64,000 nucleotides of DNA from Tritrichomonas musculus (GCA_039105265.1 JAPFFF010000010.1:5580001-5644000), one strand, 5' to 3'. Shown: positions 30,901 to 39,276, numbered from the stretch's first letter. Numbers and translations: made by a program. The notes: a model not told the origin generated them from the sequence alone.

Positions 30901-31092
30901 GGTGATTATATGGTTCGCGTTAATGATTCATCATGTTATTCAATCGGTGATGAGGTGTTTATCGATAATGAAGACAATAAGCTGAAAGTTCTTTCAGGAG
31001 AGACAGCAATAACATCAAAAATAAAACGTATGACTGTTGGAATCATTACAAGTATCATTGATGAAAGAACATTAGCTGTATTCAAAGAGTAA
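27931..31092 (+). CDS. Polinton tail-fibre-like protein, possible receptor-binding fibre
   Basis: 1053 residues. The motif YALKTDIPEPVDLTPYY and variants (ALKSDIPE, YAMKSEIPE, FALKSNVI) recurs about seven times, in some places with an extended unit EKFVDEDELAYELDKY that is duplicated almost exactly at DNA level (28795-28915 and 29327-29446). Such A-L-K-x-D-I-P repeats are typical of phage and phage-like fibre shafts, where each unit adds a turn of a trimeric rod. The blocks between repeats are beta-rich and differ from each other. The last 150 residues (GSPVYMTGKVYKHVGDEWKP and onward) form a compact beta domain. I infer an attachment fibre; no protease motif is evident. Confidence 0.7.
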   Translation: MFTIEQSGHITKTNTIDGLINEYIKRYVDNYVIKGDTSNGNVGISNGNGITKEQLNEAVNGLRDYVINNYALSTDIPEPIDITNYALKTDIPEVLKNSELQLNIKELLPDEMFQKLMAEDDKPLSAQASMCLTSIAVNEGFQSALDDCAERYVPKDDLKNYITRDNLNVSTEYTIEIKTYMFPNIGPVPEEYEENGMDTSHVLPFKEGTHLVGYKLDNSGNIFHFDIRFKTNELYADDEYNVKQHEAEGFESEGEYFELVWDEFTGAIYDRYQYLPITITLAETNDELALKSDIPEPVDLTPYYTSAQADEKFVDEDELAYELDKYETKTVAEGKYAMKSEIPEIIEGQTTIQFEIVNNTIPDLDYNTYHEMIEQYGLDIVSSNSFYTGHYVHVDYSYNDDDDEQPSQIMRIEGSDSSIWFLYDSHELINPGTGDTPEVLSCSITKTIEPTDRNAYSARYVSNTYALKTDIPEPVDLTPYYTSAQADEKFVDEDELAYELDKYALKTDIPTIPTDLVNESALNTALYGTELNIEYPNPVRDYIFVKPYLPETDIHVIFDVNWGSNKDYINNIQHFDLIFKPYEKYMRGYRMMLDNGLSIVWYDRGEFMLCNSSGNTQWLINVIKAQIESPFIKTANVVDENPEQITIQCTQNESGCVVPDDDIRRVFTTKNIIVKFKRNADDASYEEVEYEYSLYKSLNMIYKSTSNELININYNTHIVSLRAEDDTLTNIYDASITLISIRPVNDDMITSVKYVNDNFALKSNVITEEQLIKKCAIDCGPITEGGEISIHYLKLEDKVIKLEYIVGDYALCLEIRILFYDTTGNPHNIVLVLHQRTVYFDNFKFPFYYEDTVDITSGRPLTYNFPIGGYSWTTTQELLDAKQIYSRCIMSRGYLAKYKAAIYGTQSNTTITHYSPIESSMNSVSDFVIGSPVYMTGKVYKHVGDEWKPSTADDTTDCICSVKTSGTWKEYVGICVRIDDKNKCITFSSHGDYMVRVNDSSCYSIGDEVFIDNEDNKLKVLSGETAITSKIKRMTVGIITSIIDERTLAVFKE

Positions 31093-31098
31093 ATCAAA

Positions 31099-31737
31099 TC
31101 AAATCAAATCATGTTGATGTTTGAATCTATTAATATATACGCTAACTTTTTGATTATTTATATCGTTCATTGAAATAAATTCATTGCCTGATTTATTTGT
31201 ATTGATATGAAGAATTTTATAAATATTATCAGTAATCTTTGCATAAAAAATGTCTTCATTATTAGTATCATCATGGTAATAATAATACGTGTTTTCTTCA
31301 AATTCTTTCCTTTCTGTCTTTGTTTCATAGAAATCAATAACAATTGCATCATCAGGTATGTCATCAATGAATTCATATTGAATACCTTTATAATTTGATT
31401 TATTTTTATTATTCTCTGAACTTGATACAAATCGTAAATTATCAAGATGATAATCAGTTTTGATTCTATTCTTATGGTCGACTTGTGGTAGATTATTAGG
31501 GTTTTCAATAAATTGCTTTGCTACAAGAATATGTTTATAATATATTTTGTTATTTAGGTTTACACACGGATAAACATTTTGTCTGTATTCACCTTCAGCT
31601 ATTATTTTTCCTGTTTTCTTATTCTTGATGTTATAAGGGAAAGTTGTTTGAATTTCATAATCACTTTCAAAACCTTTCAAAGGTTCAAATTCAGCTTCAG
31701 CATTTTCAATTTGTGTTTGTTCAGTTGGTTGACTCAT
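31099..31737 (-). CDS. Polinton NUMOD4-HNH endonuclease
   Basis: 212 residues. Residues about 21-50 match the NUMOD4 pattern (FESDYEIQTTFPYNIKNKKT), a helix-turn DNA-reading module found next to homing endonucleases. Residues about 69-118 hold an HNH core: HILVAKQFIENPNNLPQVDH, then KNRIKTDYHLDNLRFVS and ENNKNKS, with the Asp-His pair and the later Asn residues in place. The C-terminal 90 residues are acidic and of unknown role. HNH proteins of this group nick or cut DNA at long sites. It converges with the fibre gene (6 bp apart) and lies just downstream of the polymerase gene on the same strand. Confidence 0.85.
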   Translation of the reverse strand: MSQPTEQTQIENAEAEFEPLKGFESDYEIQTTFPYNIKNKKTGKIIAEGEYRQNVYPCVNLNNKIYYKHILVAKQFIENPNNLPQVDHKNRIKTDYHLDNLRFVSSSENNKNKSNYKGIQYEFIDDIPDDAIVIDFYETKTERKEFEENTYYYYHDDTNNEDIFYAKITDNIYKILHINTNKSGNEFISMNDINNQKVSVYINRFKHQHDLI

Positions 31738-31792
31738 TTATAACAAAAATAAAAAAATTGATTTTTTAAAATAAAATCATCAAATTAATTAT

Positions 31793-34700
31793 TTAATGAT
31801 TTTCAATGAAATAATCCTTTGCAGTGAAACCATTGACATAAGGACAACAACAATGATTCGATAAAACCAACATTTTTGAATGTGCTGCTGTTAATGCATT
31901 TTTGATTACAGTTATTTTACTCATCAGTTGTGAATTCATTTGAAGGTTTATATTTTTGCCTTTCATTATTGATTGCTTATCAATGACATTTTTGTAATCA
32001 CTTGATTTGATGTTGTTCTTCTTCAATGAAACACCTTTGAGCTTTAATGAAATTGTTTTGTCATCTGACCAAATCGTATAACATTTAGCACATAAAGCAA
32101 CTTGATTTGCTCCAAACTTTTCTACACAGCATCCGAGAATCTTTTTCTCATCATATACATCATTGATTGCAGGATTTGGCATAAAGCTATAAATGTGTTT
32201 ATCATAAAATGATTTGTCTTTGATGACGTAATCAAACAACTGGTCAATCGGTTTATTCATATCACCAGCTATAGACATGTACAGACTATCTGTATCGACC
32301 GAGTTGAAATGAATTTTATTCATGTCAATGCATTTGTATAGAAAGTCATAAAGGAAAGTCAAATACCAGTATTTCGCATTGTCTAATGTCCAAAATGATT
32401 CCTGAAGACATGTAGTGCATTTGAATGAATGTGGTTGTGATTGTATCAAATAACAATCATTTGACAATTTACATCCATTGCGATAAGTATCGGATGCAAT
32501 CAATTGAAAGGCTTTATTTTTATCAACAATTCTGACTTTATTAAAGTTCTCTGAATTCATACCGTCATATCCGTAAGATCCGTTCATGCTAATCTTGTAA
32601 AACTTTTCATTTCCGTGTGCCTTTCCCGACAATATATCCTGACGCTTCTTCATAAACTCACAAACAAATTGATTGAATCCGTCATGAGCCTCGTATAAAC
32701 TCAAGCTCTTAATGTCATCAACAATAAGTCCGTGATCAATTAAAAACCATAAAAGGTAATTCGAGAACGTCATAAATGTTCCGCATGTATCAAGCAACAT
32801 TGTCAGCTTTCTTGTTTCTTTATCGGCTGAATTCAGTTTATTGTCTTTCATATATTTGTACATATAGCTTCCAATCGTTTGCTCATCATTCATTATATTG
32901 ATATTTCTAAACACAGGAGGGAAATTAATCAAATCGTTGATTTTATTCTTTGGACATCTCAATTTGACTTCAGCTTTGAATATAAACTCAGGGTTTGCAT
33001 CAAATCGCTTCTTTGATTGAATGATATTCATTGCAGTATTAAGAACCTTTTCATTCTTGTTTCCTTGTTCATCATAAACATCAAATCGTTTTATAAATGA
33101 ACCAGGCATGTACATGATTCCTCCGTGATAAGGATTGAATGAATGTTTTACTGAACTGAATGATGAGGGATACAATGAATTGAAATCAATACCAGCAACG
33201 TGTGAAACTATGTTTGAAGTGTCATAGCTAATGATTCTGTCATTAACGGCATCATATTTGAGTTTATTGATTAATGTTTGACCTCTAATGTTCACTCGAT
33301 GAAGTACATTTGATAATCCTCCCGTTATGTTCTCTCTCAAATTGTAGTATTCTTTTTCATCAGTTATGAGTGTTGGTAGGTGATGGAGCTTGCAGAATTT
33401 CTTCAATTGTATTTTGGTTCTTGTTATCTTGTCATCATCACGTTGTCTCAAACGATTACATTCAGCACAAGCAAGTAAACAGTTATCAATCTGATGTCCT
33501 TTGTTGTTATCTATTCTGTCAAGTGTCGGTTTGTTGTTGTAAGTAAAGTGTTCACCACATAAATGACATTTACCTGTTTCATTTGATTCATACAATTTCA
33601 TGAATGCATCAAAATCTTTTTCACTAACACATTTTGATATATCACGTTGATTTTGATTTGATTGAAGCGATGAATCGCCTTTTTGCGAGCAAAAATTATG
33701 TTTCATGTCTTGCTTTCGATAGTTATCACATTTATTTAACCACCATTTCATTGATGGTTTGAATGTATTCATCTTGTTTATGGTTTCATAGTCATTCTTC
33801 GGGTTGAAATCTTTGTAAGCAAGAGCATATTTGATACATGATGCGTTCTTTGACAATGAAAGATTGCTAATCAAATCAACTTTATATTCAGCATTCATTT
33901 GAATAAGGTTGTCAATAGGATTAATCATCATTTCAACATCATTGTCATTGTATGATAACAAGTAATCCCAACGTGTTGCAAACCTCTTTGAATCAATCAA
34001 ATACTCTTCATAATCAGCTTTTGTTAATGGATTCTTTTGATTGAGATAACTGTAAAAGTCTTCATATTTGAATGGTTCACTCTTTGATAACACTTCATTA
34101 TAATTTTCATTGTTGATTGCTTCATAAGGAAATACACCTTTCGAACTGTTAGATATACCGCCAAAATCGATTCCAAACTGTTTGAGTGTTCCTCCAGCAA
34201 CAAATGCTTGTGCGTCAATGAATCGTAATCGAATAGGATACTTTGATGATTTCAATATAAATTGTTTCAATGATGTAGCTGTTCCAATCATTCCGCTATC
34301 GATAGACCAATGATTTTTAATCAATTGCTCTTTGAATAAGTTTGAATCAAATCGTGATGAATTAAAACCGAATACTGTTATTGTTTTCAATGATGTATCT
34401 ATTTTATTGAGTTCATCTTCTGATTTATCTTTAATGAATGATTTTAAATGATTCAATTTATCAACATACACATCACAGCCAACAACAAATAACCAGTCAA
34501 TCCATTTGGCAATGAATTCATTTGTTCTTATATCAAAGTTCTTTGTTATCAAACCTTTATCAAGCTTCACACATGATGAAACACTCAAAGGAATCAATCG
34601 AGAATTGATAACTGATTTATCACTAACTTTCTTTTCAATCTTTTGCTCCATTGTTTCAAAATCATAAGTGATATAATGAATTGTTGGCTTCCATTCAAGT

Positions 34701-36355
34701 TCATATGAAAGACAATACAAATAAACAGGATTGTTTAAAATGTGTGGACAATATGGCAAAGCTTCTCGTGAAGGTATGAAATCCTTTTTGAATTTGCCAT
34801 CACATTTATCTACATGTCTGTTGAATCTGTCAATATTGTTATTTCCTTTGTGAATGTATGAACCACAATGAGGACATATATGAATGTTTGTTAATGCTTC
34901 AGCATCAATGATGTACATGATATGAAGTATCTTATCTTTTGAATACAACAGAGCTGAAAATGTTTTGTTTGATTCATCAGTGTTGTGCCATTGGTCTTGA
35001 ATATCATAAATATGTTTCTCTTTGTCATATTCATAGATGTTGACATTGATGTTATGATTCTTGGCTGATTCTTTCATTTCTTCAATCGTGATTCCTTTGA
35101 ATGTGTTGATGAATTGATTTGCTGCTTTTGAAGGTTTTGTTGAATAAGTTATTCCGTGTTCTTCACATAATATTTTCTTTGCTGCTGCTGTTCTGTTGGA
35201 GATTTTAAATGTTCGTGTTTCAATAAGTTGCTTATTCAAACAGCAAGCAAGGAAACGATACCAACATAAACAATCATCAACGTTATCCATAATGATATAT
35301 TTATTTTTAATGAACTCTTCTGGTAATCCATCAATCTTACCTGTTATCTTAACGACACGAGAGATTGTAAATGAAACAGACCAAACGATACACAATTTGA
35401 TGTTTGAAGCAGTGGTTTCATATTCATGAATCTTTGATTCAATATACAGTTTAACTTTATCAATATCTTTATTCTCTCTAACGATTATCGGTACTGATGA
35501 TTTATAATTCTTCCATTTGATTTCACTTGCTTCATATGTATATCTTTCGTTTTCATTCTTTGGTGGTATCTCAAATATACCAGTCAATTGAAAATATATT
35601 TTGAACGGTTTCACTTCTTGTTTAAATACTGTTTCAGTCAAATATTCATTGATGTCTTCAATTGATGAAACTCCGTTCTTGTAATATATTTTTATCGGTT
35701 CTTTACTGTCTTCATCTAATCGTTCAACCTTTTCATTATCATTTGGGAATTGGTCAATGAAATGACTGCATGCTTCAACTGCTTCATCAAAGTTCTCAGG
35801 TTCATTGATTATGAAATATGAGTCATGTTTTGAATGAACACCTTTATAGCCAAACTTTTTGAGGTATTCAATTAATTCAGCATTTTCATTGTTGAATCGA
35901 ATGTCTTCATATCGTTGAGGTTGTTTGTTTGTCTTTGGCGGTAATGGTCTCAATAATATATTTTCAGATTTAATTAATTGAAGGGCTTTGTTGAGTGCAT
36001 CATGAGCTATTTTAATGTTGTTCTCGATTTGTTTTTGTTTTAGTTGTTGTTCATCATTTTGTTCTTCTTCTTCAAATTGTTCCTCTTCCTCCTCTTCTTC
36101 TTGTTCTTCTGCTTCTCTTTTCATTCTATTGACGAAAGCTAATATTGTTGTATCATTGATTCTATTACCTTCATGTTCTCTAAAACCGAATGAAGTTAGA
36201 TAATTTTCTAAAATGTTTTTGAAATGTTTAACATCATAATCAGAAGGTTTAGATGTTGATAAGCGAGGTTTTAATTGAAGTTCATTATTGATATACCTGA
36301 TTTGTTCAATAACAAATGATTTGGTATCTTTTTGATAGTAATAACGCGAACTCAT
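31793..36355 (-). CDS. Polinton protein-primed DNA polymerase B with embedded HNH-type module
   Basis: 1520 residues. Exonuclease motifs: ITYDFETMEQ (about 562), FGFNSSRFDSNLF (about 665) and YNDNDVEMMINP. Polymerase motifs: AGIDFNSLYPSSF (motif A, about 1055), KISMNGSYGYDG (motif B, about 1255), SVDTDSLYMS (motif C, about 1353) and LKLKGVSLKK. Between exonuclease and polymerase parts sits a Cys-rich module, CHLCGEHFTYNNKPTLDRID with CLLACAECNRL (about 925-980), that looks like an HNH/McrA-type zinc fold. The N-terminal half has an acidic Glu tract, an OTU-like segment around NVDDCLCWYRFLACCL (about 360) and a C2H2-type finger CPHCGSYIH near 500. This enzyme copies the element from protein-primed ends. 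Length is at the upper end for the family. Confidence 0.95.
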   Translation of the reverse strand: MSSRYYYQKDTKSFVIEQIRYINNELQLKPRLSTSKPSDYDVKHFKNILENYLTSFGFREHEGNRINDTTILAFVNRMKREAEEQEEEEEEEQFEEEEQNDEQQLKQKQIENNIKIAHDALNKALQLIKSENILLRPLPPKTNKQPQRYEDIRFNNENAELIEYLKKFGYKGVHSKHDSYFIINEPENFDEAVEACSHFIDQFPNDNEKVERLDEDSKEPIKIYYKNGVSSIEDINEYLTETVFKQEVKPFKIYFQLTGIFEIPPKNENERYTYEASEIKWKNYKSSVPIIVRENKDIDKVKLYIESKIHEYETTASNIKLCIVWSVSFTISRVVKITGKIDGLPEEFIKNKYIIMDNVDDCLCWYRFLACCLNKQLIETRTFKISNRTAAAKKILCEEHGITYSTKPSKAANQFINTFKGITIEEMKESAKNHNINVNIYEYDKEKHIYDIQDQWHNTDESNKTFSALLYSKDKILHIMYIIDAEALTNIHICPHCGSYIHKGNNNIDRFNRHVDKCDGKFKKDFIPSREALPYCPHILNNPVYLYCLSYELEWKPTIHYITYDFETMEQKIEKKVSDKSVINSRLIPLSVSSCVKLDKGLITKNFDIRTNEFIAKWIDWLFVVGCDVYVDKLNHLKSFIKDKSEDELNKIDTSLKTITVFGFNSSRFDSNLFKEQLIKNHWSIDSGMIGTATSLKQFILKSSKYPIRLRFIDAQAFVAGGTLKQFGIDFGGISNSSKGVFPYEAINNENYNEVLSKSEPFKYEDFYSYLNQKNPLTKADYEEYLIDSKRFATRWDYLLSYNDNDVEMMINPIDNLIQMNAEYKVDLISNLSLSKNASCIKYALAYKDFNPKNDYETINKMNTFKPSMKWWLNKCDNYRKQDMKHNFCSQKGDSSLQSNQNQRDISKCVSEKDFDAFMKLYESNETGKCHLCGEHFTYNNKPTLDRIDNNKGHQIDNCLLACAECNRLRQRDDDKITRTKIQLKKFCKLHHLPTLITDEKEYYNLRENITGGLSNVLHRVNIRGQTLINKLKYDAVNDRIISYDTSNIVSHVAGIDFNSLYPSSFSSVKHSFNPYHGGIMYMPGSFIKRFDVYDEQGNKNEKVLNTAMNIIQSKKRFDANPEFIFKAEVKLRCPKNKINDLINFPPVFRNINIMNDEQTIGSYMYKYMKDNKLNSADKETRKLTMLLDTCGTFMTFSNYLLWFLIDHGLIVDDIKSLSLYEAHDGFNQFVCEFMKKRQDILSGKAHGNEKFYKISMNGSYGYDGMNSENFNKVRIVDKNKAFQLIASDTYRNGCKLSNDCYLIQSQPHSFKCTTCLQESFWTLDNAKYWYLTFLYDFLYKCIDMNKIHFNSVDTDSLYMSIAGDMNKPIDQLFDYVIKDKSFYDKHIYSFMPNPAINDVYDEKKILGCCVEKFGANQVALCAKCYTIWSDDKTISLKLKGVSLKKNNIKSSDYKNVIDKQSIMKGKNINLQMNSQLMSKITVIKNALTAAHSKMLVLSNHCCCPYVNGFTAKDYFIENH

Positions 36356-36447
36356 TTATGATATTATTAAAAAATCAAATTATTTGAAATTTGAAAAAAT
36401 GTTAAATCAAAAAATAAAAAATATTTCGAGTTTTTTATTTCATTGAA

Positions 36448-36798
36448 ATGTCTGAGTTAAGAGAAATAATAAAACACATTGAAGAAATACATAAATTACT
36501 TTTGATATTAGAATCAAAACAAGAAGTAAGTGAAGAAGAAGAAACAAATGAAGAAGCAAATACAGAAGCAAACCATAAAAGAACGCGTTCAATATTCAAT
36601 TCATCAAAGTTCTTGAACAAGGATGAACGTGAAAAAGTTATACAATTTTTGGATGATAAAGTAATGAATGATATAAATAAGTTGCCAGGACATAAAAGGT
36701 GTTCATATACACAAAACTTATTGAAGGAAAAATTGAAGTTAAATGTATCATCATATATGATTAATAGATTATTGGCATTTAAGAACAACAAAGAATAA
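36448..36798 (+). CDS. Polinton unknown helical protein, 116 residues
   Basis: Begins 92 bp from the divergent polymerase gene, after a TTTTTTATTTC stretch. Entirely helical: an N-terminal leucine-rich helix (ELREIIKHIEEIHKLLLILE), an acidic linker, and a C-terminal half with KDEREKVIQFLDDKV and a winged-helix-like end SSYMINRLLAFKNN. DNA binding is possible but not shown. No known family recognised. Confidence 0.6.
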   Translation: MSELREIIKHIEEIHKLLLILESKQEVSEEEETNEEANTEANHKRTRSIFNSSKFLNKDEREKVIQFLDDKVMNDINKLPGHKRCSYTQNLLKEKLKLNVSSYMINRLLAFKNNKE

Positions 36799-36836
36799 AA
36801 ATATCATTTAATTAATTTGTTTATTTTTGGTTTAAA

Positions 36837-37082
36837 ATGAATAGTGCAATTAAAGGTTTGAGTTGTGATACATCAGCTTTACACGCTCAGTTTCGAATAG
36901 TTAAAGACAAGATATTCAATGAATGTATGAATTCTGAAGATGATGCATTAAACGGAAAGTTTGATAAGATGATTCACATATTGTCGATATATAAACAACT
37001 ATTTAATGATATTGAATCGATTAAAATACAATTAAGAGCTATTGATGAACGTATCAAATCAGCTGAACAAATGACTTTGTAA
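36837..37082 (+). CDS. Polinton unknown helical protein, 81 residues
   Basis: Small helical protein (FDKMIHILSIYKQLFNDIES, KIQLRAIDERIKSAEQM) with no recognised motif. It follows a TTTATTTTT motif 10-18 nt upstream of its ATG and lies in a row of plus-strand genes leading to the ATPase, with 38 bp before and 54 bp after. Confidence 0.55.
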   Translation: MNSAIKGLSCDTSALHAQFRIVKDKIFNECMNSEDDALNGKFDKMIHILSIYKQLFNDIESIKIQLRAIDERIKSAEQMTL

Positions 37083-37136
37083 ATGAATCATTGAATGACT
37101 CATCATTAATGTTGTTTTATTTTTATTCAAACATTC

Positions 37137-37712
37137 ATGGCATTATCAAAAGCTCGTATATTAAGTAGCGAGAACGATGCATCAGTTAAGCAGGAACAAT
37201 CAACCAGTATTAATATAAACATCAAACCAAAGCAACCACAACCAGTTGAATATCCATCAGTTCAACCATTACCACAATCATCTCAAGCCACAAATTTTAC
37301 TATACCTCAGATGAGTGGAGTATATCAATCACAGCATCCAACAAACAACGTTTCCCTAGAAAGAGGTATCAGTGATATTGGAGCTGATATAACAGAACTT
37401 GAAACCAAAAACAAATTCCTTGAGATATTATTATCCATCTATGAAACCAATCCAATAAAAGTCAATGATTTATTGATTTGTCATTCAAATACATTAATGG
37501 AACTCATCAAATTACTAACACAAGCAGATAAAGTTGAATTGATTGTCAATGATGATTGTGCGTGTAATGGTTGCGTTTCTCGTTCCAAATATCTTTTAAT
37601 TGATAGGATATTGGTGTACAAAAATAATGAATCAAATGACTTGAAATACAAATATAATAGCATTTATACCGAACTCATTAGACACAACATTTCATTAAAA
37701 ACATGTATTTAA
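37137..37712 (+). CDS. Polinton unknown protein with Cys-containing C-terminus
   Basis: 191 residues. The first 80 are Pro/Gln/Ser-rich and disordered; residues 80-190 are helical and contain DDCACNGCVSR, a three-cysteine cluster that might bind a metal, followed by YLLIDRILVYKNN. The start follows TTTTATTTTTATTC, like the other element genes. Family and role unknown; an accessory or virion protein is likely from its place beside the membrane-protein and ATPase genes. Confidence 0.6.
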   Translation: MALSKARILSSENDASVKQEQSTSININIKPKQPQPVEYPSVQPLPQSSQATNFTIPQMSGVYQSQHPTNNVSLERGISDIGADITELETKNKFLEILLSIYETNPIKVNDLLICHSNTLMELIKLLTQADKVELIVNDDCACNGCVSRSKYLLIDRILVYKNNESNDLKYKYNSIYTELIRHNISLKTCI

Positions 37713-37722
37713 AAACTAATAA

Positions 37723-37854
37723 ATGATATATGAAATATTAGTTGTTTCATTATTAACAGGTTTATTTTTAGTGAAGATTGTTGAAGTATCTTTAATGATG
37801 CCTGACAAAGAACCAGAACTCAGTGAAGAGATAAGAACAAAAATGTATTCATGA
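37723..37854 (+). CDS. Polinton 43-residue single-span membrane protein
   Basis: A short frame between the Cys-cluster gene and the ATPase gene reads MIYEILVVSLLTGLFLVKIV then EVSLMMPDKEPELSEEIRTK and ends MYS. One hydrophobic span of about 18 residues near the N-terminus is followed by an acidic tail. Tiny single-span proteins sit next to capsid and ATPase genes in several capsid-bearing DNA elements. It is 10 bp after the previous stop and 24 bp before the ATPase start, so the spacing is that of a real gene in this compact element. A longer frame on the opposite strand over the same bases is a shadow. Confidence 0.55.
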   Translation: MIYEILVVSLLTGLFLVKIVEVSLMMPDKEPELSEEIRTKMYS

Positions 37855-37878
37855 AGAGCTTTAACGAAAACTAAAGAA

Positions 37879-38823
37879 ATGAAAGGTTTCATGAAACCCA
37901 CTCAGTTTAATTACAAAGAGATTTTATTCTCTAGTGGTTCTGATTATGATGATGACCAAATGAGTTTTGCATTTGAATATGAATCATTCAAGCCAACTGT
38001 TAATGAAACAACATTTAATATTGATGATGAGATGAATAAAGCATATCAACGCAATGAATCAAAAATAAAGAATGAATCAATCAGACCAATCGCAAACGGT
38101 ATTTATTCATATTACAATTCATTGAACATACTCGTTGGTCAGCAAGGTAAAGGAAAGAGTCATATAATGCTACGAGATGTTATTCAAATGTCTCGAATGA
38201 AGAACGCTGGCTTTCATTTAATTGTTTATGTATCACGAAACGGAACAATCAATGATGCAACATTCGAAAGCCAACGCGAATTGATACAGCTACCAATAAA
38301 AACTGTTGCTGACAGCAATGCTGAAGAATATCTTAAACAGCTTGATTTATATAAAGAATTGTATAACAAATATTCATCAACACCAAAAATAGTAATCGAA
38401 GGGACGGAGTCCCCTTTTGCGAAGCAAAATGAAAAGAAGTTAAACGATATGTTTGAGTTTCTTCATATCAATAAACTAGGTCAACCAAATAAACCACTAA
38501 ATACTATCATTCTTTGTGAAGACTTCTTGAAATCGAAACTAATTAAATCATCCTATTTTATCAATACCATCAGTCAGCTTCGACATAAGAATCTAATCAT
38601 ATTCGTTAACATCCAGTTCTTCAAAGCTTTAACAACAGAATGGAAAAATAATGCAACATCATTCTTCATCTTTAGTGGTTATTCACGACAGAAACTCGGC
38701 TACATATATCAACAAGTTCCATTTCCAATAGATTTCGAAGAGCTATGGAATCGATACAGAACAATGAAAGCACATCAATTCGTTTTAATCAATGTTCGAA
38801 CTAATAACCTTTCATTCATCTAA
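37879..38823 (+). CDS. Polinton FtsK/A32-like packaging ATPase
   Basis: 314 residues. Walker A GQQGKGKS lies at about 87-94 after a beta strand (NILV), and a Walker B-like strand TIILCEDFL near 211. The C-terminal part (NLIIFVNIQFFKALTTEWKN) matches the arginine-finger and sensor region of the A32/FtsK group. These ATPases pump the genome into preformed capsids. Residues about 174-184 (EGTESPFAKQN) are encoded by the 35-bp double-hairpin module and look like an in-frame insert in a loop. It ends 11 bp inside the convergent gene. Confidence 0.9.
   Translation: MKGFMKPTQFNYKEILFSSGSDYDDDQMSFAFEYESFKPTVNETTFNIDDEMNKAYQRNESKIKNESIRPIANGIYSYYNSLNILVGQQGKGKSHIMLRDVIQMSRMKNAGFHLIVYVSRNGTINDATFESQRELIQLPIKTVADSNAEEYLKQLDLYKELYNKYSSTPKIVIEGTESPFAKQNEKKLNDMFEFLHINKLGQPNKPLNTIILCEDFLKSKLIKSSYFINTISQLRHKNLIIFVNIQFFKALTTEWKNNATSFFIFSGYSRQKLGYIYQQVPFPIDFEELWNRYRTMKAHQFVLINVRTNNLSFI
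38398..38432. repeat. 35-bp double-hairpin module, copy 2 (inside ATPase gene)
   Basis: GGGACGGAGTCCC followed by TTTTGCGAAGCAAAA, the inverse of the unit at 22998-23032. One hairpin is identical apart from its loop; in the other a stem pair changed on both sides (GGGAC/GTCCC against GGAAC/GTTCC), so pairing is kept. Confidence 0.8.
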
Positions 38824-39276
38824 TACAATTTGTTGTTGAACACCAACAAACAGCTGTGGTGTATTGATATTATATTTTTGTCTCATTTGTTCAATCAATT
38901 CCTTTGTTTTCTTATCTGTTGCTTTCCTTATGCTGTAATTATAATACTTATATTCTTTGAATGATTGTTCTTCACTTGAACCTTCAACGAAGAATTCAAT
39001 GGATGTTGTTGATATTCTTCTTCTAACATTTGATGTAAGTGTTATGTATTCAAGACCGAGTTCAACAATCTTATCATGATAGAATCGTTTGAATTCATTC
39101 TCTTTGTTCTTCAATGATATGTACATCACTTTAGCTTTATATGTAGCCTTTCCACTTGGTATTGGATATCTATCACACAATATTGAGAAATCACATTGTT
39201 TAAACTTCTCTGTTTCATCCAGCATATCAATCAATGAATTGATGTAATCATAAACCTTTGGTGTTGACATTTTCAT
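38812..39276 (-). CDS. Polinton unknown protein, 154 residues
   Basis: Convergent with the ATPase gene and overlapping it by 12 bp. Mixed alpha/beta protein with basic patches (LTSNVRRRISTTSIEFFV, YSIRKATDKKTKELIEQM). No recognised family. It lies where some Polintons place a maturation protease, but I see no convincing His-Asp-Cys pattern, so no such call is made. Its start follows a doubled TTTATTTTTATTTTT string. Confidence 0.6.
   Translation of the reverse strand: MKMSTPKVYDYINSLIDMLDETEKFKQCDFSILCDRYPIPSGKATYKAKVMYISLKNKENEFKRFYHDKIVELGLEYITLTSNVRRRISTTSIEFFVEGSSEEQSFKEYKYYNYSIRKATDKKTKELIEQMRQKYNINTPQLFVGVQQQIVLDE

Noticed and set aside
38812-39276. Polinton maturation protease
   Set aside because: Position would suit it, but no convincing His-Asp-Cys pattern is visible, so the gene is left unknown.
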